64,000 nucleotides of DNA, taken from Hyphococcus sp. (GTDB taxonomy: Bacteria > Pseudomonadota > Alphaproteobacteria > Caulobacterales > Parvularculaceae). The position numbers were made by a program, and so were the translations under genes. Positions 6,816 to 16,547 of this stretch are shown here, one piece after another. The number at the start of each line of letters is the position of its first letter. Position 1 is the first letter of the stretch. The stretch covers positions 62,001 to 126,000 of the forward strand of contig JANQJK010000015.1 of assembly GCA_028281665.1 (NCBI GenBank), in the 5' to 3' direction. The notes beneath the pieces are model-generated. The model ran no database searches. It had not been told where the DNA came from and saw nothing but the letters and a program-made list of their open reading frames with translations.

Positions 6816-8534
6816 CTATTCCGCCCGCTGGGCGTCCCTTAAGGCGCGGAATTCGTTGCCTTCATACCAGTTCGGCCAGACGGACGAATGCGCGATCGCC
6901 GCGCCGGTTTCGTAAAGGATCTCGGTTGAATCGACCATCGCTTCCATCGGCCAGTCCGGCGAATGCTCGTCACTGGTCTGATGATAGTCCCGGCTGCGAT
7001 AAACGGCCCCGATGGCCGCGCCGGCTTCCTCGCCGCCGTCAACGAGATCAAGGCCGCCATCGGCGTAAAGCATCGGCACGCCCTTTTTCGCAAGCGAGAT
7101 ATGGTCAGACCGATAAAAATATCCTTTCTCCGCTTCCGGGTCCGGGGTCAGCCGACGGGCGTATGGGGCGGCGGCTTCCTGGAGGATGTCCTCCAGTTCG
7201 GATGCGCCATAGCCCACGACAATCATGTCCTTCACCGGCGGCGTCGGCAACATGGCGTCGATGTTGATGCCGCTGACAATTTGTTTGAGCGGCACGGGCG
7301 GATATTCGGCGAAATAGGCTGAGCCCAGAAGCCCGGATTCCTCCGCCGTCACAGCGACGGTAAGGATGGAGCGATCCGGGCGCGTTCCATTGCTGGCGAA
7401 TTGTTCGGCGATTTCGAGGATCGCGGCGATGCCCGTCGCATTGTCCACGGCGCCGTTATAGATCTTGTCTTCGCCCATGGTTCGCGCATTGGCGCCGAGA
7501 TGATCCCAGTGGCCCATGTAAAGGACATATTCGTCGGGCGCCGTTGCGCCGCGCAGGACGCCAACCAGATTTGCGTCCTCGCTGCGTTTGATCGTGTTGT
7601 TAAGCGTCGCTGACGCCGTGGCGCCCCCCAGGGGAACCGCCGCAAAATCATCCTGAAGCGCGGCCTGCATTTGTTCGTCGAGGTCGAGGCCGGCGCCGGT
7701 AAAAAGCTCCCGCGCATATTCGTTTGAGATCCATGCCTCCGCCGCGATGCGCGACGCGCCGTTGTCGTCCCGTTGAAGATCGACTTGCGGGCCGGACCAT
7801 GATCCTTCGACCACATTCCAGCCATAGGCGGCCGGCGCCGTATCGTGAATGACGATGGCCGCTGTCGCGCCCTGACGCGCGGCCTCCTCATATTTGTAGG
7901 TCCAGCGCCCGTAATAGGTCATGGCGTTGCCGTTGAAGAGATCGGGGTTCTGCGTCGCAAAGCCCGGATCGTTGACGAGAATCACGACGGTCTTGCCGGT
8001 TGCGTCGACGCCTTCATAGTCGTTCCAGCCATATTCCGGCGCGACGATCCCGTATCCCACAAAGACAAGCTCGCTGTCTTCGAACGCGACGGTCTCCTCA
8101 ACGCGCTTCGTCCAGTAGACGACGTCTTTGCGGTAGGCGAGGTCGCGCGCGGCGCCGTTCGCCGAAACGGAAAACGAGGAGGTCGCGGAATCGAGGGTCG
8201 ATTCAACAATCGGCACCGGATGTTCATAGCTGTCGCCGATGGGCTCAAGGCCGATCCGTTCATATTGCGCTGCGAGATAGGCGCGGGTTTTTCCCCCGCC
8301 CGGGGTTCCCGGCGCCCGGCCTTCAAACTCATCGGAGGCAAGTGTGGCGATATGCTCGCGCATGTCCGCCGCATTGATGCTCACGTCGAATGCATGGCCC
8401 GCCGTTTCTTCCGTGGTCTCGCTCGCATCAACGGCGTCGGCCTCCGGCGCCGCATCGACGGTCGCGGTCTCCTCGCCGCCGCAGGCCGCAAGCGAAAGCG
8501 TCGCGGCCGCGCCCAAAACATGGTGCAGTCTCAT
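6816..8534 (-). CDS. M28-family zinc metallopeptidase, lipoprotein
   Basis: A 572-residue exported peptidase. A lipoprotein signal ends in LSLAAC (Cys18), and the next residues are Gly-Gly, consistent with outer-membrane sorting. A protease-associated-like insert lies at about 130-300. The M28 catalytic core has all expected residues: GHWDH (H342), D364 in AVDNATG, E398-E399 in TAEES, D426 in INIDAM and H478 in SDHIS. It is expected to be a di-zinc aminopeptidase or dipeptidase acting on peptides at the cell surface. The ATG at 8534 is chosen over the upstream open frame because AGGAGG lies 9 bases before it and the signal peptide begins there. A second M28 enzyme is at 30229. Confidence 0.92.
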   Translation of the reverse strand: MRLHHVLGAAATLSLAACGGEETATVDAAPEADAVDASETTEETAGHAFDVSINAADMREHIATLASDEFEGRAPGTPGGGKTRAYLAAQYERIGLEPIGDSYEHPVPIVESTLDSATSSFSVSANGAARDLAYRKDVVYWTKRVEETVAFEDSELVFVGYGIVAPEYGWNDYEGVDATGKTVVILVNDPGFATQNPDLFNGNAMTYYGRWTYKYEEAARQGATAAIVIHDTAPAAYGWNVVEGSWSGPQVDLQRDDNGASRIAAEAWISNEYARELFTGAGLDLDEQMQAALQDDFAAVPLGGATASATLNNTIKRSEDANLVGVLRGATAPDEYVLYMGHWDHLGANARTMGEDKIYNGAVDNATGIAAILEIAEQFASNGTRPDRSILTVAVTAEESGLLGSAYFAEYPPVPLKQIVSGINIDAMLPTPPVKDMIVVGYGASELEDILQEAAAPYARRLTPDPEAEKGYFYRSDHISLAKKGVPMLYADGGLDLVDGGEEAGAAIGAVYRSRDYHQTSDEHSPDWPMEAMVDSTEILYETGAAIAHSSVWPNWYEGNEFRALRDAQRAE

Positions 8535-8710
8535 CCCTGATACCCTCCTGTTCGAACGTTTGCGCCGTGTCTGACATGCGGCGTTCGCGGAGACAAGATT
8601 TGCCGGCGTCACGCGCAGGCGGGCCTGTGGTCATCGCCGATTTTTTGGACTAATAGCCATTGGATTATCCCGTGCGGGCGCACCCGAACGGGGGTCTCGG
8701 GAGGACCAGA

Positions 8711-10306
8711 ATGAGCTTATCCGTAACGACCGCGCCAGCGGCCGACAGCTTTGCTGACTGCGCGCCGGCGAAGTTTTCCAACCTGACCGCTGAGGCGCTC
8801 TACCAGCTGGCTGTGGAGCGCGGCGAGGGCGAGATTGCCCGGGGCGGACCGCTGGTCGTGCGCACGGGCGAGCATACGGGACGGTCAGCCTCGGATAAAT
8901 TTATCGTTCGCTCGCCCGAGGTTGAGGAAAAAGTCTGGTGGGACGCGAACCAGTCCATGACGCAGGACGCTTTCGACCGTCTGTATGCAGACATGCTCCA
9001 CTATGCGTCCTCCCGGGAGCTGATCTCGCAGGATTTGCGCGGCGGCGCCGACAAAAGCCATTCGGTGGATGTGCGCGTATTTACCGAATACGCCTGGCAC
9101 AGCCTGTTCATCCAGCACCTTCTGGTGCGTCCGCCGATGAGCGAGCGCGGCGGCGAGCCCGACTTCGTGATCGTCGATCTGCCGGGCTTCGAGGCGGATC
9201 CGGCCGTTCACGGCTGTCGCACGAAGACGGTTATTGCCGTTGACTTCACGCAGCGCGTCATTTTGATCGGCGGCACGTCCTATGCCGGCGAGATGAAGAA
9301 GTCTGTCTTTACAATTCTCAATTTCCTCTTGCCGGAGGAAGGCGTCATGCCGATGCATTGTTCGGTGAATGTGGGCAGGGCGGACGATCCGGCGATCTTT
9401 TTCGGTCTGTCGGGCACGGGCAAGACGACCCTTTCCGCCGACCCGGACCGCACGCTGATCGGCGACGACGAGCATGGCTGGGGGCGTGCCGGGCTTTTTA
9501 ATTTTGAGGGCGGCTGTTACGCCAAGATGATCCGCCTGTCGCCGACGGCGGAGCCGGAAATCTACGCAACGACGCAGACCTTCGGGACTGTCCTTGAAAA
9601 TGTCGTGATGGACCCGGTGTCGCGCGAGCTTGACCTTGACGATGTAAGCCTTGCTGAAAACTCACGCGGCGCTTACCCGATTGACTACATCCCGAACGCC
9701 GACCCAACAGGGCTGGCGGGCCACCCGAACAATATCGTGATGCTGACCTGCGACGCCTTTGGCGTCATGCCGCCGATTGCGCGGCTGACGCGGGATCAGG
9801 CGATGTACATGTTCCTTTCAGGCTACACGGCGAAGGTCGCAGGGACCGAAAAAGGCCTCGGGAATGAGCCGCAGGCGACCTTTTCCACCTGCTTCGGCGC
9901 GCCCTTCATGCCGCGTCATCCGTCCGAATACGGAGCGCTTCTCGGGCGGCTGATCGATCAGCATGAGGTGCGCTGCTGGCTCGTTAATACCGGCTGGACC
10001 GGCGGGCCGTTCGGGGAAGGCGCGCGCATGCCGATCAAGGCGACGCGGGCGCTCCTCGCCGCGGCGCTCGACGGATCGCTGACGAAGGCGCCGATGAAGC
10101 AGGATCCGATTTTCGGATTTGACATCCCGACCCATGTTCCCGGCGTTGACGACGCGATCCTCAATCCGCGCGACACATGGACCGACCCGTCAGCATATGA
10201 CGCCCAGGCAAAAAAACTCGCCCGCATGTTCGTCGAGAATTTCAGGATTTACGAAGCCCATGTGTCGGCCGGTGTGAAAGCCGCCGGGCCGACGACCGTC
10301 GCTTAA
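8711..10306 (+). CDS. pckA: Phosphoenolpyruvate carboxykinase (ATP)
   Basis: Converts oxaloacetate and ATP to phosphoenolpyruvate, CO2 and ADP, the first committed step of gluconeogenesis. The 531 residues match the usual family length. Visible motifs are the substrate arginine in [14 protein letters not shown] (R51), the P-loop GLSGTGKT at 232-239, the metal-binding GDDEHGW at 251-257, FNFEGG at 263-268, and [10 protein letters not shown] towards the C-terminus. The ATG at 8711 is preceded by GGGAGGACC. The gene is convergent with grpE, and the two stop codons share the bases TTAA at 10303-10306. It is the ATP-dependent type, as in most alphaproteobacteria. Confidence 0.97.
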   Translation: MSLSVTTAPAADSFADCAPAKFSNLTAEALYQLAVERGEGEIARGGPLVVRTGEHTGRSASDKFIVRSPEVEEKVWWDANQSMTQDAFDRLYADMLHYASSRELISQDLRGGADKSHSVDVRVFTEYAWHSLFIQHLLVRPPMSERGGEPDFVIVDLPGFEADPAVHGCRTKTVIAVDFTQRVILIGGTSYAGEMKKSVFTILNFLLPEEGVMPMHCSVNVGRADDPAIFFGLSGTGKTTLSADPDRTLIGDDEHGWGRAGLFNFEGGCYAKMIRLSPTAEPEIYATTQTFGTVLENVVMDPVSRELDLDDVSLAENSRGAYPIDYIPNADPTGLAGHPNNIVMLTCDAFGVMPPIARLTRDQAMYMFLSGYTAKVAGTEKGLGNEPQATFSTCFGAPFMPRHPSEYGALLGRLIDQHEVRCWLVNTGWTGGPFGEGARMPIKATRALLAAALDGSLTKAPMKQDPIFGFDIPTHVPGVDDAILNPRDTWTDPSAYDAQAKKLARMFVENFRIYEAHVSAGVKAAGPTTVA

Positions 10307-11010
10307 GCCTCTTCGTCAATTGTCGAGCCCGGCGCCGGCGTTTCGCCGCCGCCCTCAGCGCCGCCATCCGCTGGCTGACCGGCCGGCGTTCCCGACGATA
10401 CGGTTACCATCGCGGCGCGCAGAACGCGGTCGCCGATCGTAAAGCCCGGCTGCGCCACGTCGACGACGGCGCCTTTTTCGATGTCGGCGCTCGGCACGTT
10501 CGCCACAGCCTGATGCAGGTTCGGATCGAACTTTTCGCCGGCCGGCTCGATTTTCTGAACGCCGTGACGTTGCAGCGTCGTTAAGAGTTCTTTTTCCGTC
10601 ATCTGAATGCCGGCGACGAGCCCGTTGAACGCGTCGGAATGTCCTTCGGGGATCTGGTCGCCGGAAACCCCGGCGGCGCGCAGCGCGCGTTCGAAGTTGT
10701 CCGCGACGCTGATGAGGTCCCGGGCGAAGGTGGCAATGGCGTACTGGCCGGCGTCGCGTTTCTCGCGTTCGCCGCGCCGGCGCGTGTTTTCAAGCTCCGC
10801 GGCGAGGCGCATCAGCTGGTCCTTCAGCTTTGCGGCGTCTTCGGCCGGCGCGCTTTCACCGGCATCGTTCGTTTCGGCGCCGTCCGTTGAAGCGGCTTCG
10901 TTTTTGTCCGCGGCGGCATCAGCCGGTTTGTCGACGACCGGCGGGCCCTCCTGCGCCTCGGCGTCTTCGCCGGTCTGGCCTTCATTGGCTGGGTAATCGG
11001 GGTTGTTCAT
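10303..11010 (-). CDS. grpE: GrpE, nucleotide exchange factor for DnaK
   Basis: GrpE releases ADP from DnaK in the cytoplasmic chaperone cycle and acts as a thermosensor. The 235-residue protein has an acidic, alanine-rich N-terminus (1-75), a long coiled-coil helix with [16 protein letters not shown] (about 82-97), and the C-terminal beta domain containing the family motif around [22 protein letters not shown] low-complexity Gly/Ala/Glu tail follows. The ATG at 11010 gives the expected acidic N-terminus. It lies 56 bases after hrcA on the same strand, a common heat-shock arrangement; dnaK is not in this window. Confidence 0.96.
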   Translation of the reverse strand: MNNPDYPANEGQTGEDAEAQEGPPVVDKPADAAADKNEAASTDGAETNDAGESAPAEDAAKLKDQLMRLAAELENTRRRGEREKRDAGQYAIATFARDLISVADNFERALRAAGVSGDQIPEGHSDAFNGLVAGIQMTEKELLTTLQRHGVQKIEPAGEKFDPNLHQAVANVPSADIEKGAVVDVAQPGFTIGDRVLRAAMVTVSSGTPAGQPADGGAEGGGETPAPGSTIDEEA

Positions 11011-11066
11011 GGTTTCTTGGGTCAACAATCTGGTTGTTCGGCAGGCCATTTACGGGCCATTGAAGC

Positions 11067-12110
11067 CTATTTCAACAGGCGCGAGACGACTTCCGCCGTG
11101 TAGTCGACGATCGGGATGACTTTGGCGTAGTTAAGCCGTGTCGGGCCGATAACCCCGAGAACGCCGACAATATTCTGGGATTCGTCGCGATAGGGCTTTG
11201 CGATCACCGATGACCCGGAGAGCGAAAACAGCTTGTTTTCGGAGCCGATAAAAATCTTGACCCCTTCGCCTTCCCGGGCCGCGTTCATGAGGTCGATGAC
11301 GTCGCGCTTGCGCTCCAGATCGTCGAACAGCATGCGCACGCGCTCAATATCCTGAAACGCCGCGTCATCGAGCAACTGCCCGCGCCCGCGCACGATGAGC
11401 GAGAAATCGTCGCCGCCGGCAATGTCGGCGACGCCGTCGCGCACGAGTTTTGCCGTCAGGGCGTCGAGCTCAGCGCGGTTATCGCTGATCTCTTCGAGGA
11501 TGTCCGCGCGCGCCTCGGCGAGGGTTCGCCCGCTCAGTCGCGCGTTCAGGTAATTGCCGGCGCGCACAAGCGCCGATTCCGGCAAGCTCTCCGGCGCGTC
11601 AATGACGCGGTTTTCCACGCGACCGTCTTCGAACACCATGATTGCCAGCGCCTTGCCCGGCGCTGTGGCGACGAATTCCACCTGGCGCAGCGGCGCATCG
11701 GTCTTTGGCGTCAGGACGAGGCTTGCGGTGTTGGTGAGGCCCGAGAGGCGGGTTGCGGCGTCTTCAAGGGCTTGCTCGATATCGTTGTCGCGCGCTTCCG
11801 CATCGATGGCGCGGCGCTCGTCTTCCGTCAGCTCTCCGACCTGCATCAGGCTGTCCACAAAAAGTCGCAGGCCGCGCTCCGTCGGCAGACGGCCCGCTGA
11901 AATATGCGGCGCGTAAAGAAGGCCGAGATCGGTAAGATCCGCCATGACGTTGCGCACCGTCGCCGCGGACACGGCGATGGTTTGATCATGGGCCAAGGTG
12001 CGCGACCCGACAGGCTCGCCGGATTCCAGATAGGTTTCCACAAGGCGTCGAAAAACATCCCGCGTGCGCGCGTCGATATCGTTCAGCGTGTTCTGTGTCG
12101 GGTTCGCCAT
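11067..12110 (-). CDS. hrcA: HrcA, heat-inducible transcription repressor
   Basis: HrcA represses chaperone operons by binding the CIRCE inverted repeat and is released when GroEL is busy. The 347-residue protein has the N-terminal winged helix (residues 15-80, including [12 protein letters not shown] and [10 protein letters not shown]), and the C-terminal domain with IFIGSENK and [10 protein letters not shown], both typical. The ATG at 12110 fits the family N-terminus; the frame is open further up to a TTG at 12146. No CIRCE element (TTAGCACTC-N9-GAGTGCTAA) is visible in the 103-base hrcA-rph gap, so autoregulation through CIRCE is not supported here. Confidence 0.96.
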   Translation of the reverse strand: MANPTQNTLNDIDARTRDVFRRLVETYLESGEPVGSRTLAHDQTIAVSAATVRNVMADLTDLGLLYAPHISAGRLPTERGLRLFVDSLMQVGELTEDERRAIDAEARDNDIEQALEDAATRLSGLTNTASLVLTPKTDAPLRQVEFVATAPGKALAIMVFEDGRVENRVIDAPESLPESALVRAGNYLNARLSGRTLAEARADILEEISDNRAELDALTAKLVRDGVADIAGGDDFSLIVRGRGQLLDDAAFQDIERVRMLFDDLERKRDVIDLMNAAREGEGVKIFIGSENKLFSLSGSSVIAKPYRDESQNIVGVLGVIGPTRLNYAKVIPIVDYTAEVVSRLLK

Positions 12111-12213
12111 TTCGTTCACGGGTGCAAAAATAGGCGCAATTCGCAATCAATCCTAGGGTCGACAAGCGATTGAACCGCGCGCTAGGTAGCCCGGCTGCAT
12201 CAGGGAAGAGATT

Positions 12214-12927
12214 ATGAGACCGTCAGGGCGAGCATTCAATGAATTGCGTCAGGTAACGCTGGAGCGCGGGGTTGCAAAACACGCCGAGGGCTCGTGCTTG
12301 GTGAAGTTCGGCGACACGCAGGTTCTCTGCACCGCAAGCTGGGACGAATCGACGCCGCCATGGATGCGCGGCGGCGGGCGCGGCTGGGTGACGGCGGAGT
12401 ACGGCATGCTGCCAAGGTCAACCGGCGGACGCATGAAACGGGAAGCGAAGGGCGGCCAGTCCGGCAGAACGCAGGAAATCCAGCGCCTGATCGGCCGCTC
12501 CCTGCGGGCGGTCGTTGACATGAAGGCGCTCGGCGAACGTCAGATCCTTGTCGACTGCGATGTCATTCAGGCCGATGGCGGCACGCGCACAGCGGCCATC
12601 ACCGGCGCGTGGATCGCCCTTAACGCAGCCTGCGAATGGGCGGTGGAGCAGGGGATCATCACAACCAATCCGGTGCGCGAACCCGTCGCCGCAATCTCCT
12701 GCGGGCTTGTCGCCGGCGCGCCTGCGCTCGATCTCGATTATGATGAAGATTCCACGGCGCAGACGGACGCCAACTTTGTCATTACCGGCTCCGGCGGCCT
12801 TGTCGAAGTGCAGGCGACCGCTGAAGGCGATCCGTTTACGGATGAACAGTTTGCGACGCTCCTGGCCCTCGCCAAGGAAGGGTGCGCGGCGATTGCAGAG
12901 CGGCAGGCGGCGGTCTTTGCAGCGTAA
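12214..12927 (+). CDS. rph: Ribonuclease PH
   Basis: A phosphate-dependent 3'-5' exoribonuclease that trims tRNA 3' ends. The 237 residues match the family length. Visible motifs include [12 protein letters not shown] at the N-terminus, [25 protein letters not shown] (phosphate-binding region), [19 protein letters not shown], and [19 protein letters not shown] with catalytic aspartates. A good ribosome site (GGGAAGAG) precedes the ATG at 12214. The divergent hrcA/rph pair is widespread in alphaproteobacteria, where an rdgB-type gene often follows; here the next gene is an MscS channel instead. Confidence 0.97.
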   Translation: MRPSGRAFNELRQVTLERGVAKHAEGSCLVKFGDTQVLCTASWDESTPPWMRGGGRGWVTAEYGMLPRSTGGRMKREAKGGQSGRTQEIQRLIGRSLRAVVDMKALGERQILVDCDVIQADGGTRTAAITGAWIALNAACEWAVEQGIITTNPVREPVAAISCGLVAGAPALDLDYDEDSTAQTDANFVITGSGGLVEVQATAEGDPFTDEQFATLLALAKEGCAAIAERQAAVFAA

Positions 12928-13048
12928 CCCGCCGCTTCGGATTTTCGCGCATAATTGATCCGTTCCCGAACGGAATCTAACCGAGCCGTTATTTGCGCAA
13001 GGCGCGGGGCGTGGTAAAGAGCGTTCTTACCGATGTGACAGGCGCAGG

Positions 13049-14608
13049 ATGATGCAGGACGAGGAAACGCGGGGAGAAACCGGCGTGAACGAAGGCGCCG
13101 AACCGGCGAACGATCCGGCGTCTGAACACGCAGCGCCGAATGACGACGCTCGCGACGGCGCGACCGAGGCGTCCGTTTCCAACAGCGGCGACGTCGCCGT
13201 TATCGATCCCGAAGCGTCGGCCATCGAACAGCTTGTGGGCTTTGACGCTCTGCGCGGCGAGGTCGCCGAATTCGTCGGCTGGTTCGAAAGCCAGATGCTG
13301 ACCGTCGATATTGCGATCCAGGGCGTCATTCTGTTCGCCGCGGTCCTGCCGGCGGCGATTTTCGGCCCGCAATTGCGGAAGTTCATTCAGAGCCAGATTG
13401 CGCCGCGCGCGCCCTATGGGGTCCTGCGCCGGGGCGCCAGCGCGTTTGCGCATCTGGCGACGCCGATCGCGCTTTTTGTCATTCTTCAACTGGCCGTGCT
13501 GGCGCTGAAAACCGCCGGGTTTTCCAGCGCGCTGATTGCCGCCGGCGTCAGTCTGCTGACCGCCTGGATCGTCATCCGGTTGGTGACGCTGGTGATCCGC
13601 TCCCCCTTCTGGTCGAAGGTCGCGTTCTATGTGGCGTGGCCCATCGCAGCCCTCGATGCGTTCGGCGTACTGGACGATGTTGTCATCCAGTTACAGGCTT
13701 TTTCGGTGCCCATCGGCGAGGACGCGAGCGGCAATGCGCAGCGTTTCTCCGCGCTCGATGTCATCCGCACGGTCTTCATTTTCGGTCTCCTGTTCTGGGC
13801 GGCGAGCTTCGGCGGCAATTTCATCAAGGGACGCATCAACGCCATTGATGAGCTCACCGTCTCGTTCAAGGCGCTCCTTGCAAAAATCCTTGACGTGTTG
13901 CTGCCGGTGATTGCGCTCATCGCGGCGTTGCAGATTGTCGGGTTTCCCTTCGGCACGCTCGCGATCTTCGGCGGCGCCGTGGGTCTTGGCATCGGTCTCG
14001 GCATGCAGCGCACGGTTTCCAATTTCTTCGCCGGATTCACCCTGATCGCGGACAAGTCGATCAAACCGGGCGACGTCATCGAGGTTGGAAACACCTATGG
14101 CTGGGTGACGGATATGAGCGCGCGTTATGTTTCCGTGCGCACAAGAGACGGCACGGCGCATCTCGTGCCCAATGACATATTCATCAATGAGGGCGTGACG
14201 AACTGGTCCCATTCCGACCGCGTTGTCCGTCTGCACGCGCCGTTCGGCGTTTCCTACGGGACAAAGGAACTGCGCGGGCTTGCCCGCCGGGTGGAAGAGA
14301 TCGCGCTGGATGTGGAGCGGGTCCTGAAAACGCCGACGCCGCGCTGCAACCTCATGGAATTCGGCGACAATTCGATCAATTTCGATCTGCGGTTCTGGAT
14401 CAATGACCCCGCCAACGGCTCCGCGAATGTGCGCTCCGACGTTCTGATGGCAATCTGGGATCTGCTTGAGGAGATGAATATCGAGGTGCCGTTCCCGCAA
14501 CGGGATTTGCATATCAGGTCCGCGCCCGAGGGCTTTGCGATGACATTGGAAAATCGTGACGGCGAATCCCTGTCACAACGCCGAGAGGGCGCGGCCGCCG
14601 CGGAATAA
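13049..14608 (+). CDS. MscS-family mechanosensitive ion channel
   Basis: A 519-residue inner-membrane channel expected to open under membrane tension and protect against osmotic downshift. After a charged N-terminus (1-70) there are about six hydrophobic segments (near 90-110, 140-160, 170-192, 250-272, 287-307, 310-330). The last is the glycine/alanine-rich pore helix GGAVGLGIGLGMQRTVSNFF, followed by the MscS beta domain with KPGDVIEV and VPNDIF. The C-terminal alpha-beta domain ends near residue 490. It is longer than E. coli MscS (286 aa), with extra membrane segments as in the larger subfamilies. Two adjacent ATGs (13049, 13052) could both serve. Confidence 0.92.
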   Translation: MMQDEETRGETGVNEGAEPANDPASEHAAPNDDARDGATEASVSNSGDVAVIDPEASAIEQLVGFDALRGEVAEFVGWFESQMLTVDIAIQGVILFAAVLPAAIFGPQLRKFIQSQIAPRAPYGVLRRGASAFAHLATPIALFVILQLAVLALKTAGFSSALIAAGVSLLTAWIVIRLVTLVIRSPFWSKVAFYVAWPIAALDAFGVLDDVVIQLQAFSVPIGEDASGNAQRFSALDVIRTVFIFGLLFWAASFGGNFIKGRINAIDELTVSFKALLAKILDVLLPVIALIAALQIVGFPFGTLAIFGGAVGLGIGLGMQRTVSNFFAGFTLIADKSIKPGDVIEVGNTYGWVTDMSARYVSVRTRDGTAHLVPNDIFINEGVTNWSHSDRVVRLHAPFGVSYGTKELRGLARRVEEIALDVERVLKTPTPRCNLMEFGDNSINFDLRFWINDPANGSANVRSDVLMAIWDLLEEMNIEVPFPQRDLHIRSAPEGFAMTLENRDGESLSQRREGAAAAE

Positions 14609-14696
14609 TGGCGTCCGCAGCGCTTTTCACCGCATCGTCCAGCGGCTATGATCCCGCCTCGGGGCGACGCGAGACAGACATTCAGTGGAGTCTATC

Positions 14697-15245
14697 ATGA
14701 TGAGAGTTCTTACCCTTGGCGGAGCGCTGTTGTTGCTCGCCGCCTGTGCGACGGCGACGTCATACGGGCCCGCGGAAGGCGCGCGTGGCTACGGCTTTTC
14801 GGAACAGCGAATCGAACAGGGCCGCTTCCGCATCACGTTTCGAGGGAATTCGTCAACGTCTCGGGAGACGGTTGAGAACTCCCTTCTGTTCCGTGCGGCG
14901 GAGCTGACGGTGCAGCAGGGTTTCGACCATTTCATCGTTGAGGAGCGCGACACCGAAGCGCGCACGACATATTCAACCAGCGGCCCGGCTTTCTACGGCC
15001 GCTACGGATATGGCTATCCGTTTCACCGGCCGCGTTATGCGTTCCCCTATTACGCCTATGGTTTCGGTTGGGGGTACCCTTACGATTCCTATACGCGGGA
15101 GATCACGCGCTATTCGGCGATCGCCTTCGTCACGATGCATAGCGGAGACAAACCGGAAGACAATCCGCGCGCCTTCGACGCGCGCGACGTGATCGATAAT
15201 CTGGGGCCCGTCGTGCTCGGTCCGCCGCAATCGGCAGGGTACTGA
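14697..15245 (+). CDS. CC0125/CC1285-type lipoprotein
   Basis: A 182-residue lipoprotein with signal MMRVLTLGGALLLLAAC and lipobox LAAC. The mature part has the pattern YGFSEQRIEQGRFRITFRGN, typical of an alphaproteobacterial envelope protein family named after Caulobacter CC0125/CC1285, whose role is unknown. A tyrosine, glycine and phenylalanine-rich stretch (about residues 98-135) may be disordered or adhesive. The ATG at 14697 (or 14700) is preferred over the upstream in-frame GTG at 14685 because GTGGAG lies just before it and the signal peptide starts there. Confidence 0.8.
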   Translation: MMRVLTLGGALLLLAACATATSYGPAEGARGYGFSEQRIEQGRFRITFRGNSSTSRETVENSLLFRAAELTVQQGFDHFIVEERDTEARTTYSTSGPAFYGRYGYGYPFHRPRYAFPYYAYGFGWGYPYDSYTREITRYSAIAFVTMHSGDKPEDNPRAFDARDVIDNLGPVVLGPPQSAGY

Positions 15246-15262
15246 TTGTAAGTCGGTCTTGG

Positions 15263-15844
15263 TCAGACCGCGCGAAGAACGGCGCCAGCCTCTTCTTCGC
15301 CGGTCTCATAGACGACGACAAATCCGCGGGGCGTGTGGCGAATGATTACGCCGCGCCGGCGGCCCACATGGATTTCAGAGCCGATGGGCGGTCGTCGCGG
15401 CGCTTCCACGGAAACGCCGTCCACCGAACTGTCGATGATTTTCACGAACAGCGAAGCGCCGTCAGCAAGCCGGCAGGCGGCGCTGGGCTGGCCTGCGCGA
15501 TGGCGCAGCGTCGTGCGACGGTCCTCAAGGCCTTCTTTATATTTTTCGTTGACCCGCAGCATCAACTGCTCGGTGAGTTTCACGCGGCGACGCTTCGAAA
15601 GAAGAAACGATGCGGCGAAGCCATCGGGCAAAATGCGCGCAACCGTGGCTTCGATCTCGTCCAGACCCGTGATGCGAATAACAACCGCGTCGCCTTCGAC
15701 GACCTTGGCGTCGGAGATGACCGCAAAATCGCCCGGTGAAATGTTCAGCAGACGGCCTTCGAATTCCGCCGATGCGTTAACGGTGATCGAGGCCGGCAGG
15801 TCCAGGCTGATCCGCCGATAGCGCCGGGCGTCTGACTTCGCCAT
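15263..15844 (-). CDS. Tandem PilZ-domain protein, probable c-di-GMP receptor
   Basis: A 193-residue cytoplasmic protein with two PilZ-like halves. The first (about 5-95) begins with RRYRR but its second motif reads NISPGD, not the canonical (D/N)xSxxG. The second half (about 105-190) has both canonical c-di-GMP motifs: RTTLR (R110 to R114) and DSSVDG (138-143). So only the C-terminal domain is expected to bind cyclic di-GMP, and the first may be structural. The ATG at 15844 has GGGAAAG upstream. It is a single gene between a lipoprotein and an unknown gene, so no target can be inferred from context. Confidence 0.85.
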   Translation of the reverse strand: MAKSDARRYRRISLDLPASITVNASAEFEGRLLNISPGDFAVISDAKVVEGDAVVIRITGLDEIEATVARILPDGFAASFLLSKRRRVKLTEQLMLRVNEKYKEGLEDRRTTLRHRAGQPSAACRLADGASLFVKIIDSSVDGVSVEAPRRPPIGSEIHVGRRRGVIIRHTPRGFVVVYETGEEEAGAVLRAV

Positions 15845-16082
15845 GGTTAACTTTCCCAAAATTGCCATTTCCCAGCGGGCGAGTGCAAGCTATCGGCCAT
15901 CGCTCAAGTCTTCACTAACATGCAGGGTAGAATTTTATCTTTCGGCGCCTGGAGGGCGCGTAACGACTGGGCCGGCGCGTCGGTACGGCGACCCATGACG
16001 AACCGCTATCGGCGCGCCGCGTCCTTGAAAATATCGGGCGCCAGCGCCAATTAACCATCAGGCGGAAGAGGGATCGGGCGAT

Positions 16083-16484
16083 ATGTCGGAAATTTCAGCG
16101 GATCTTGTGTCGCGCCGTTGGCGGCGCGTGGACATCAAGGTGAAGGTCGGCGGCGAGCTGCATCTCCTGCGCTGGCGCCGAAGCTGGTTTGTCGACGAGG
16201 TTCTGTTCGATGACCGCCGGGTCGCTGCGTCCAGCGGCCTGTTCGGTCGCGAGACCATTTTCGGCCTTCATGTGAAGACGCCCGCGGGCGATGAAACGCG
16301 ATTGCTCCTCTCAATCGATCCGGAGGCGGACTGGACCGACTGGAGCGGCACAGGCCGGCCCGGCGGCGTTCGCCTGGAAACCGCAGACGGCGCGTTGCTT
16401 GCCATTGGCACGCTGGGCCCGGATCGCACCGAACCCTTCCAAAAACTCTTTGACCGCGCCATCGAGGCGATCGGCCTTTCATGA
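16083..16484 (+). CDS. Hypothetical protein, 133 aa
   Basis: A soluble 133-residue protein of unknown function without signal peptide or membrane segment. It is rich in beta-prone stretches with RRWRRVDIKVKV near residue 11 and RRSWFVDEVLFDD near 32. The ribosome site GAAGAGGGA upstream and high third-position GC support it as real. The 238-base gap before it contains no gene or clear RNA feature that I can see. It is followed 63 bases later by a symporter on the same strand, which may share its transcript. Confidence 0.72.
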   Translation: MSEISADLVSRRWRRVDIKVKVGGELHLLRWRRSWFVDEVLFDDRRVAASSGLFGRETIFGLHVKTPAGDETRLLLSIDPEADWTDWSGTGRPGGVRLETADGALLAIGTLGPDRTEPFQKLFDRAIEAIGLS

Positions 16485-16547
16485 GCTGACCAAACCCGTT
16501 AGCCTTCCTGCGATTTTTCGGGGCGAAGACAAGCGGGAGCGGCGCGC

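Noticed and set aside
12111..12213. CIRCE operator between hrcA and rph.
   Set aside because: No TTAGCACTC-N9-GAGTGCTAA or close match is present in this gap.
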